A stretch of DNA of 64,000 nucleotides from Devosia crocina (lineage in GTDB: Bacteria; Pseudomonadota; Alphaproteobacteria; Rhizobiales; Devosiaceae): contig NZ_FPCK01000002.1 of NCBI RefSeq assembly GCF_900116545.1, forward strand, positions 372,001 to 436,000, written 5' to 3'. Both the position numbers and the translations under genes were made by a program. The notes under the pieces were generated by a model. The model did not search any database. It saw only the letters and a list, made by a program, of their open reading frames with translations, and had not been told where the DNA came from. Below are positions 33,542 through 40,855 of the stretch, piece by piece; the first letter of the stretch is position 1; each line of letters opens with the position of its first letter.

Positions 33542-34435
33542 ATGCCTGCCTCCCGTCCCATCTGGAAAGGCCAGATCCGCCTCTCCTTGGTCTCGATCCC
33601 CGTCGAATTGTTCAGTGCCGCCCGCACGGGCGCCAAGCCCAGCTTCCGCCAGATCCACGAGCCCACCGGCAAGCCTATTCACTACGAAAAGGTGGTGGCT
33701 GGCGTCGGTCCCGTCGACAAGGAGGAAATCATCAAGGGGTTCGAATACGAGAAGGGCGACTATGTGCTCCTGACCGACGATGAGATCGACGCGGTTCGGC
33801 TCGACACCCGCAAGACGCTGGAACTCACTCAATTCGTCGGCGCCTGCGAAATCGATCCCATCTATTACGACAAGTCCTATTTCGTCGTGCCGACCGATGA
33901 ACTGGCCGAAGACGCTTTTCGTGTTCTGCGCGATGCCCTACGCAAAACCCAGAAAGTGGGCCTCGGTCAGTTGGCGATGCGCGGCAAGGAATATCTGGCA
34001 GCCATCAAGCCCACCGGTACGGGTCTGATGCTCGAAACGCTGCACTACGAGGACGAAATCCGCAAGGCGGACCCGTTTTTTGCGCAGATATCTGCCAAAA
34101 AAGCCGAGGCAGACCTGCTCGAAGTGGCTGAAGCCTTGATCGAGAAAAAGACGGCCGCGTTCGACGCGAGTGCCTTCAAGGATCACTATCAGGCTGCGCT
34201 TCACGATCTCATCCAGCGCAAGATGAAGAACAAGGGCCGCAAGATCACCGCCGACGATGACACTGACGCCAAGCGACCCTCCGGCGCCAATGTCGTCGAC
34301 CTCATGTCGGCGCTCAAGGAAAGCCTCGAAGGTGGCAGCAAGCCGACTGCGCGGCGCAAACCTGCGGCCAAAAAGGCTCCGGCAAAGCCCGCAGCAAAAA
34401 AGCCGGCGACGACGAGCCGCAAGAAGGCGAGCTAG
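33542..34435 (+). CDS. ku: Non-homologous end-joining protein Ku
   Basis: 297-aa bacterial Ku, a DNA-end-binding ring that recruits LigD. It begins MPASRPIWKGQIRLSLV, typical of the family, and the Ku core covers residues about 5-250. The C-terminal tail from about residue 265 is made of Lys/Ala/Pro repeats (KPAAKKAPAKPAAKK), the basic extension that binds DNA. ATG 33542 has AGGA at a good distance (8 bases), whereas ATG 33533 directly abuts AGG. ligD follows 85 bp later. Confidence 0.94.
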   Translation: MPASRPIWKGQIRLSLVSIPVELFSAARTGAKPSFRQIHEPTGKPIHYEKVVAGVGPVDKEEIIKGFEYEKGDYVLLTDDEIDAVRLDTRKTLELTQFVGACEIDPIYYDKSYFVVPTDELAEDAFRVLRDALRKTQKVGLGQLAMRGKEYLAAIKPTGTGLMLETLHYEDEIRKADPFFAQISAKKAEADLLEVAEALIEKKTAAFDASAFKDHYQAALHDLIQRKMKNKGRKITADDDTDAKRPSGANVVDLMSALKESLEGGSKPTARRKPAAKKAPAKPAAKKPATTSRKKAS

Positions 34436-34437
34436 CC

Positions 34438-34524
34438 ATGGCTGGCCCGATCCGCTTTCAGCTCCGGCGCGAATACCGGTTTGCCGGGCAATATGCACTT
34501 GAGCCCGTGGGGGACTGCTCATGA
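34438..34524 (+). CDS. Possible 28-aa coupling peptide between ku and ligD
   Basis: A short reading frame begins two bases after the ku stop (MAGPIRFQLRREYRFAGQYA...) and its TGA overlaps the ligD ATG as ATGA. No ribosome site is obvious, so translation would rely on ribosomes terminating at ku. It may serve only to couple ligD translation to ku. No family recognised; real protein product uncertain. Confidence 0.3.
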   Translation: MAGPIRFQLRREYRFAGQYALEPVGDCS

Positions 34525-37076
34525 AATCCACCCCCGACGATCTCCTGAGGGACTACAAGGCCAAGCGCAACTTCGCCAAAACGCAGGAGCCCTCTGGCGA
34601 TACGCCCCGGGCGCAGAGGGATAAGCGAGGCAGCTTCGTCATTCAAAAGCACGATGCGACCCGGCTTCATTATGACTTCCGGATCGAGCTCGACGGGGTT
34701 CTCAAGAGCTGGGCCGTGACCAAGGGCCCCTCCAACAACCCCGCCGACAAGCGGCTTGCCGTTCGTGTCGAGGATCATCCGCTCGAATATGGAGGTTTCG
34801 AGGGCACCATTCCCGAAGGCGAATATGGCGGCGGCACCGTCATGCTGTGGGATCAGGGCACCTGGGAGCCAATTGGCGATCCGCATGAGGGTCTTGAGAG
34901 TGGCGATCTCAAGATGCGCATCTATGGCGAGCGCCTCAAGGGCGAATATGTGCTCGTCCATATGAAGGGCCGCGACACCAAGCGCCGCTCCGGTCCTCCG
35001 CGCGAAAACTGGCTGCTCATCAAGCACCGCGATTCCTATGCGCGCGACAAGGACACGCTGACCACCCGCTTCACACGATCGGTAGCGTCTGGCCGCGACT
35101 TCAAGCAGATCGCGAGCGGGGCAGCGCCGAGCAAGAAGACCACGCTTGAGCCTGATGCCGTCTGGCACTCGGATGCGGAAAAGGCGGAAGAGGCTGATCA
35201 AAAGACGCGGACGCCGTCCAAAGTCAAAGCCGGCAAGACCCCAGACTTCCGTCCTCTGCAATTGGCAACGCTGGTCGACACGGTGCCTTCGGGTGCCGAT
35301 TGGCTCTTTGAAATGAAATATGACGGCTATCGCTGTCTCGCCTCGATCGCCGGCGACAGCGTGCGCCTTTTCACCCGCAGCGGGCTCGACTGGACCGATA
35401 AGTTCGGCGCGCTCGTCGAGCCGCTGCAAAAACTCAAGATCGGCTCTGCCCTGATCGATGGGGAAATCTGTGCCTTCGACAGCAAGGGCCGCACCGATTT
35501 CTCGACCCTCAAGAATGTTCTGTCCAATGGCGGACGGCTTGAATATTTCGCCTTCGATCTGATTGAAGCCGATGGCGAGGATCTAACCAGGCTCCCCCTT
35601 CTCGAGCGCAAGGCGCGGCTCGAAAAGCTGCTTGCCAAATCCGGGCGGCAGGATCCCGTGCAATATTCCTCCCATGTGCGCGGCCACGGGCAGAAGGTCC
35701 TTGATGCCCTTTGCCGGGATGGCCACGAGGGGGTTATCGCGAAGCAAGCCAATGCGCCTTACCGCGGCGAGCGCACCCGCTCCTGGCTCAAGATCAAATG
35801 CCTGAAACGCCAGGAATTCGTCATCGGCGGCTGGTCTCCGTCCACCAAGCGGCGCGGCTTTGCCTCTCTGCTTCTCGGCACCTGGGAAAACGGCAAGCTT
35901 CTTTATCGCGGACGCGTCGGCACCGGTTTCAGCCAGGACATGCTGCAGGAGCTGGATCAAAAGCTTGCCAGGCTTGAGCAGAAAACCAGACCCTTCGAAG
36001 CGGTACCGCGTGATCGCGCCCGCGGCGTTCACTGGGTCAAGCCCGAGCTCGTCGCCGAGATTGCCTATACAGAGCTGACCGAGGACGAGGTGCTGCGGCA
36101 CCCAAGTTTCATCGGCCTGCGCGGCGACAAGCCGGCCAAGGAGGTCGGAATGGAAAAGCCTGCTGCCCCCGTCGCCATCGAGCACGACGGCGAAGACATT
36201 GCCGAACGGCTTGGCGTTCGTCTCACCTCCCCCAGCCGCGTCGTCTTTCCGGGCCAGGGCATCACCAAAGCCGATCTCGTCGCCTATTACGAAGCGGTCG
36301 CCGAGGTCATGCTCCCCCACATCAAGGACCGTCCCCTTAGCCTTGTGCGCTGTCCACAGGGGCGGGCCAAGGCGTGCTTTTTCCAAAAGCACGATACCGG
36401 CGGCTTTCCCGAACAGCTCAAGTCCACGACCATCACCGAGAAGGATGGCTCGAAGGAAGACTACTTCTACCTCGATGATCTTGCCGGCATCATCGCCGGA
36501 ACGCAGATGAACACGCTCGAATGGCACATCTGGGGATCGCGGCGGGAGAGCGTGGAAAAGCCTGACCGCCTGGTTTTCGACATCGATCCCGATGAAGGGC
36601 TCGACTTCGGTTCGGTCATCAAGGCTGCCGAGGATATCGGCGAGCGGCTCAGAGCCCTCAAGCTCAAGTCCTACCCCATGGTTTCCGGCGGCAAGGGCGT
36701 ACACGTCATCGTTCCCATTCGTCCCGAAGTCGAGTGGCCCGACGCCAAGGCCTTCTGCAAGGATTTTGCGCAATGCCTGGCCGAAGACGAACCCGGCCGC
36801 TTCACCGCCAATCTCTCGAAAGCCAAACGCAAGGGCCGTCTCTTTATCGACTATCTGCGCAACGAGCGCGGCTCCACCGCCATCTCCCCCTGGTCCGCCC
36901 GCTCCCGCCAAGGCGCTCCCGTCGCCGTCCCCATCGCCTGGGACGAACTCTCAGACCTTCCCGCCGCCAACACCTTCTCCCTCCAATCCGCCGCCGCCCG
37001 CGCCAAAAACGAGAACCCGTGGCCGGATTATTTCAAGACAAGGCAGAGTCTGAAGGGGAAGTCGGTGTCCCGCTGA
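34521..37076 (+). CDS. ligD: Multidomain DNA ligase D (NHEJ)
   Basis: 851-aa repair enzyme with the order phosphoesterase, ligase, polymerase. The phosphoesterase (residues about 30-185) has HDATRLHYDFR and DHPLEYGGFEGTIPEGEYGG. The ligase begins near 240 with the AMP-accepting lysine in MKYDGYRCL (near K265). The polymerase/primase domain occupies about 560-850 with the metal aspartates in DIDPDEGLDF (near 686). It works with Ku to join double-strand breaks, often in stationary phase. Full length, no disruption. The start overlaps the end of the small frame after ku. Confidence 0.95.
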   Translation: MKSTPDDLLRDYKAKRNFAKTQEPSGDTPRAQRDKRGSFVIQKHDATRLHYDFRIELDGVLKSWAVTKGPSNNPADKRLAVRVEDHPLEYGGFEGTIPEGEYGGGTVMLWDQGTWEPIGDPHEGLESGDLKMRIYGERLKGEYVLVHMKGRDTKRRSGPPRENWLLIKHRDSYARDKDTLTTRFTRSVASGRDFKQIASGAAPSKKTTLEPDAVWHSDAEKAEEADQKTRTPSKVKAGKTPDFRPLQLATLVDTVPSGADWLFEMKYDGYRCLASIAGDSVRLFTRSGLDWTDKFGALVEPLQKLKIGSALIDGEICAFDSKGRTDFSTLKNVLSNGGRLEYFAFDLIEADGEDLTRLPLLERKARLEKLLAKSGRQDPVQYSSHVRGHGQKVLDALCRDGHEGVIAKQANAPYRGERTRSWLKIKCLKRQEFVIGGWSPSTKRRGFASLLLGTWENGKLLYRGRVGTGFSQDMLQELDQKLARLEQKTRPFEAVPRDRARGVHWVKPELVAEIAYTELTEDEVLRHPSFIGLRGDKPAKEVGMEKPAAPVAIEHDGEDIAERLGVRLTSPSRVVFPGQGITKADLVAYYEAVAEVMLPHIKDRPLSLVRCPQGRAKACFFQKHDTGGFPEQLKSTTITEKDGSKEDYFYLDDLAGIIAGTQMNTLEWHIWGSRRESVEKPDRLVFDIDPDEGLDFGSVIKAAEDIGERLRALKLKSYPMVSGGKGVHVIVPIRPEVEWPDAKAFCKDFAQCLAEDEPGRFTANLSKAKRKGRLFIDYLRNERGSTAISPWSARSRQGAPVAVPIAWDELSDLPAANTFSLQSAAARAKNENPWPDYFKTRQSLKGKSVSR

Positions 37077-37187
37077 ACCCACGAGAGAACATGATATCGA
37101 CACTCATGTTCACCTGTGGCATCCTGGCCTTTCGGCACGTCTTCCTGCCGATCAGCGAGTTGGCAGGGCTACGTGTTCCACCCCAAT

Positions 37188-38039
37188 ATGCAGTCGATTG
37201 TCGAGGGCTTCGCGCCCAGTGGTGGGCCGAAATGGCGGAGCTGGAACGGCATGCTGGCCGATGTCTGGGCGGTCACCGGGGCAGCGGGCGCGAGCGGGGA
37301 ATATGTTTCGCCCCATGCCCGCCTGTTCTGTGTGCTTGAGGAGGACCAGCCCGGCTCCATCGTGCTTGCCGATGGCAGGAAAACGGCGAGCGCATCTTCG
37401 GGGCGGCTGAGCTATGTTCCGCCCGGGATGCGAACCTGGTCCCGCGCCGCGGGAGAGACAAGGCTCAGGCATCTCGATCTTCATGTCGATCTGCGCCATT
37501 TCGCTCAGCGCCTTGGCCTTTCGCCGCGCGACGAACGACTGCTCCGCCCACGGCTCATGTTTGCCAATGCGCGCATCGAAGCACTGGCCGGGCTTCTGGC
37601 CGAAGACTGCATATCAGGCGCGCGGCACGATCGTTATGGCGAGAGCCTTGCCATGGCGCTGCTTGTCGAGCTGTTCGAGATCCCGCTACCGGCTGAGGAG
37701 GCACGCGGGGGGCTGTCTCAAAGACGCTTGCGCCTCGCGACCGATTATCTCGCCGACAATTGCCTGGTCACCGTGCGCCTGGACGATGTTGCTGCCCTGA
37801 CCGGTCTTTCGCCGTCCTATTTTGCCTCGGCTTTCAAGGCCTCGACGGGGCTGACGCCACACCAATGGCAGATGCAGCAGCGCATCGCCCGGGTCAAGGA
37901 GCGGCTCTCGGCCGGCAGGTCGAGCATCAGCGACATCGCCTCGGCCTGCGGCTTTGCCGATCAGGCGCACCTCACGCGGGTTTTCAAACGCCATAGCGGT
38001 TTGACGCCGGCGGCCTGGCTGCGCTCTTTTGAACTTTGA
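37188..38039 (+). CDS. AraC-family transcriptional regulator
   Basis: 283-aa regulator with an N-terminal ligand-sensing region and two C-terminal helix-turn-helices (residues about 185-280): VRLDDVAALTGLSPSYFASAF and ISDIASACGFADQAHLTRVF, each named by its core. The start is uncertain: GTG 37116 gives a longer frame, and neither has a good ribosome site. ATG 37188 opens the conserved part. It precedes a TonB-dependent siderophore receptor by 131 bp on the same strand, like PchR-type siderophore-sensing activators, so it probably controls that receptor. Confidence 0.83.
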   Translation: MQSIVEGFAPSGGPKWRSWNGMLADVWAVTGAAGASGEYVSPHARLFCVLEEDQPGSIVLADGRKTASASSGRLSYVPPGMRTWSRAAGETRLRHLDLHVDLRHFAQRLGLSPRDERLLRPRLMFANARIEALAGLLAEDCISGARHDRYGESLAMALLVELFEIPLPAEEARGGLSQRRLRLATDYLADNCLVTVRLDDVAALTGLSPSYFASAFKASTGLTPHQWQMQQRIARVKERLSAGRSSISDIASACGFADQAHLTRVFKRHSGLTPAAWLRSFEL

Positions 38040-38091
38040 ACGACCGCTGAATCGTTCAAAGCGCCATCAACATGGACAATCCGGCACAGCA

Positions 38092-38114
38092 AAGGTGATT
38101 TATACATTCACCTT
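38092..38114. promoter_or_regulatory. Inverted repeat before the siderophore receptor gene
   Basis: AAGGTGA (38092-38098) and TCACCTT (38108-38114) are perfect inverted 7-mers with a 9-bp AT-rich spacer. It lies 57 bp before the receptor start, in the gap after the AraC gene. Candidate operator for that regulator or an iron regulator; no Fur box match is evident. Confidence 0.45.
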
Positions 38115-38170
38115 AATTCGAACAGAGCTGCGACCAAACCTTGGCCGCAGAACCCGCAAGGACTGAACCC

Positions 38171-40279
38171 ATGCGTCTTCGCGCAAAGCCGGTTTTCACC
38201 CATCTGCTTCTTCTTTCCACCGCGCTTGCCGCAGGCCCGGTCTTGGCTCAAGGCACGACACAGCTCGATGCGCTGGTTGTCGATGGCGGCGGCACGCCAG
38301 GCGGCTATGCCCAGGTGCAGACAAGCGCCGGCTCCAAGCTCTCCGTGGCGGTCACCAAGATCCCTCAGTCCGTCTCCGTCGTCACCCGCGACCAGCTCGA
38401 CCAATATCCCAACGCCAGCGCGGCTCAGGTCTTGCGCAACACGGCAGGCGTCAGCACGGAAACCTACGGCACCGATGCGGATACCGACTGGTTCTATATC
38501 CGCGGCTTCCAGGCTGAACAGACCGGCGTCTTCATGGATGGATTGCCGCTCTATCAAACCGGCTTTGGCACCTTCCTTGTCGATCCATTCCTGCTGGAGC
38601 AGGTCGAGGTGCTCAAGGGCCCGGCCTCGGTGCTCTATGGTGGCGCCAGCGTCGGTGGCATCGTTAATTTCACCGGCAAGCGCCCACGCGATGAACGCTT
38701 CCTGCGCACCGAAACGGGCATCAACAATTTCGGCAATGCCTATATCGGCGTAGATGGCGGCGATGTGCTGGCCGATGGGGATCTCGCCTATCGCGTCACC
38801 GGCAAGCTGTCCGGGGGTGGCTGGGAAACCGACAAGGCGCGTGACCTGCGTGGCGTCATTCAGGGCAGTGCAACCTGGTCGCCCAGCGAGCAGACCGAAC
38901 TGACCGTCTACGGCTCCTACCAGAATGTGGGTCTGGTTCACACCAGTTCAGGCTTCCTGCCCTATGTCGGCACAGCCATTGACGCCCCTGGCGGCGTTCG
39001 GATTCCGCGCGATCTTTATTATGGCGAAGAGGGTTTCGACCGTTACGATCGCCAGCAGGTCATGCTTGGATATGAACTCGAACACGACATCAATGGCGAT
39101 TGGTCTGTCCGGCAGAATGCCCGCTATGCCGGGGTCAACCTGATCGAGGATTATATTTATTCCGGTGGGGTCCTGACGGGCTCGGAGCTGAACCGTTTCG
39201 CTTTCGGCCACGAGACTCAGGTCGGCACGGTAAGCATCGACACCCAGCTTGAAGGGCATTTCACCACCGGAGCCCTCGACCACGCCTTGCTCCTCGGTTT
39301 CGACTACAAGCATTACGGCATCGACGAGCGCCAGGGGTTTGCTGCCGTTGACGGGCTCGATGTGCTCAATCCCGTCTATGGCGCTGCCATTCCGCCGCTC
39401 TTTTACTACCGCGACGACGTCATCACGATGAACCAGGCGGGCTTTTACGTGCAGGATCAGATCGCATTCGACAGTCTTATCCTGACATTGAACGGCCGCT
39501 ACGACCATGTCTGGACTGCCATAGACAACCGCATGACGCCCGCAAACTCTGCCAGCCGGGAAGAAGGCAATTTCTCAGGCCGCGTCGGTCTCGCCTATGA
39601 GTTCGACAATGGCATCACGCCCTATGTCAGCTATGCCACTTCGTTCAATCCTTCGCTCAACACCGATGCTGCCGGCAATCTCTTCCGCAGCGAGACGGGT
39701 GAGCAGTGGGAAGCTGGCATCAAGTATGATCCTGCCTTCTTTGATGGTCTGATCACTGCTTCGATCTTCAACATCAATCGCAACAATGTCGTTGGTCCTG
39801 ATCCGTCCAATCCGCTGGTGCAGGCAGCGGTTGGCCAGGTCAATGTGCGTGGCGCTGAACTGGAAGCGCTCGCCAATGTCAGCGATTTCACCCTGCGTGG
39901 CGCGCTGACCTATCTTGAGGCGGAGGTTCTGCAGTCCGCCGGCGCGACACCGGCCGGCAATTCCCCGGTACAGGTTCCGACCCTGACGGCTTCGCTCGGC
40001 ATCGACTATACTTTCGCCGATGGTGCTTTCGAGGGCCTCACGATCGGAGCGGGCATGCGCTATCTCGGCGAGTCCTGGGCAGATCCGGCCAATACGGCCA
40101 AAGTGCCTGATGCTGCCCTGTTTGATGCAAGCCTGCGCTATGAAAAGGACGATTGGGGCGTTGCCCTCAATATCAACAACATCTTTGACACGTCCTATGT
40201 GTCTAGCTGCCAGTCGCTCACCTCTTGCGGCTATGGCGCGGGCCGTACAGCGACGGTCAGCCTTCACAAGAGCTGGTAA
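38171..40279 (+). CDS. TonB-dependent siderophore receptor
   Basis: 702-aa outer-membrane receptor of the FhuA/FpvA class. A signal peptide spans residues 1-28 (LAAGPVLAQ). A TonB-box-like DALVV is near residue 34. The plug domain (about 45-160) has KIPQSVSVVTRDQLDQYPN and DWFYIRGF, followed by a 22-strand barrel ending in SLHKSW with the terminal aromatic residue needed for insertion. AAGGA lies 9 bases before the chosen ATG; an earlier in-frame ATG at 38141 would spoil the signal peptide. It imports an iron-siderophore, identity unknown. Confidence 0.92.
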   Translation: MRLRAKPVFTHLLLLSTALAAGPVLAQGTTQLDALVVDGGGTPGGYAQVQTSAGSKLSVAVTKIPQSVSVVTRDQLDQYPNASAAQVLRNTAGVSTETYGTDADTDWFYIRGFQAEQTGVFMDGLPLYQTGFGTFLVDPFLLEQVEVLKGPASVLYGGASVGGIVNFTGKRPRDERFLRTETGINNFGNAYIGVDGGDVLADGDLAYRVTGKLSGGGWETDKARDLRGVIQGSATWSPSEQTELTVYGSYQNVGLVHTSSGFLPYVGTAIDAPGGVRIPRDLYYGEEGFDRYDRQQVMLGYELEHDINGDWSVRQNARYAGVNLIEDYIYSGGVLTGSELNRFAFGHETQVGTVSIDTQLEGHFTTGALDHALLLGFDYKHYGIDERQGFAAVDGLDVLNPVYGAAIPPLFYYRDDVITMNQAGFYVQDQIAFDSLILTLNGRYDHVWTAIDNRMTPANSASREEGNFSGRVGLAYEFDNGITPYVSYATSFNPSLNTDAAGNLFRSETGEQWEAGIKYDPAFFDGLITASIFNINRNNVVGPDPSNPLVQAAVGQVNVRGAELEALANVSDFTLRGALTYLEAEVLQSAGATPAGNSPVQVPTLTASLGIDYTFADGAFEGLTIGAGMRYLGESWADPANTAKVPDAALFDASLRYEKDDWGVALNINNIFDTSYVSSCQSLTSCGYGAGRTATVSLHKSW

Positions 40280-40325
40280 CACCCTGAAGGCTGCTGCTGC
40301 TCACAAGTTGAGTGTTTCCATGTTC

Positions 40326-40346
40326 CCCCGCGCCAACGGCGCGGGG
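40326..40346 (+). terminator. GC-rich hairpin after the receptor gene
   Basis: CCCCGCGCC, loop AAC, GGCGCGGGG, nine perfect pairs, 47 bp after the receptor stop. The following T-run is poor (TTC), so it is only a weak candidate terminator. Confidence 0.4.
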
Positions 40347-40477
40347 TTCAAAACGGAGCTGGCTCGCCAGTCCGCCCCCAGCCGCAGGCATTCCACACCG
40401 GGAGGCTGTTGCCGCTTATCCCCGCGCCCTCGCCCACCCCTATCTTTCTCTCCATTGCCAAAACAATGGAGACAATC

Positions 40478-40741
40478 ATGTCAGATCGTTTCGAAGGCTC
40501 GGTTGCCGGGCTCAGTTCGCCTGCAAGTCACGCTTTTGCCGTTACGCCCAGCGATGGGGTAGATCTGCCTGAGTTGACCCGGGCGGTTTATGTCGGGGGA
40601 AGCGGGAGCCTCGTTGCCACGCTATCTTCGGGCAGTACGGCGACATTTTCGGGGCTGATCGGGGGCACGATACTGCCCATGCGCATCCGCCGCATACACG
40701 CTTCGGGCACGACAGCTACGGCGCTGGTCGGCCTCGTTTAA
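40478..40741 (+). CDS. GTA spike-base-like protein (RCAP_Rcc01079 family)
   Basis: 87-aa protein beginning MSDRFEGSVAGLSSPAS. The core DLPELTRAVYVGGSGSLVAT and LPMRIRRIHASGTTATALVG fit the spike base protein family first described for the Rhodobacter capsulatus gene transfer agent (Rcc01079). GGAG sits 6 bases before the ATG. It stands alone here, as spike and fibre genes of GTA particles often do, away from the main capsid cluster. It could also be a phage remnant. No other phage gene is visible nearby. Confidence 0.7.
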   Translation: MSDRFEGSVAGLSSPASHAFAVTPSDGVDLPELTRAVYVGGSGSLVATLSSGSTATFSGLIGGTILPMRIRRIHASGTTATALVGLV

Positions 40742-40855
40742 AGGCGCGCTGTCTGCCCTGTGCGGTGGGTTTCCCGAATGCGAAAACGGGAGTGCTCGTG
40801 GTGAGCACTTCCGATGTCAGCGCAGGAAGGTCAAGCGGGGGAATTCCCCCGCCGC

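Noticed and set aside
35583-36911. 442-codon minus-strand frame within ligD
   Set aside because: Antisense to the ligase and polymerase domains of LigD; no recognisable domain.
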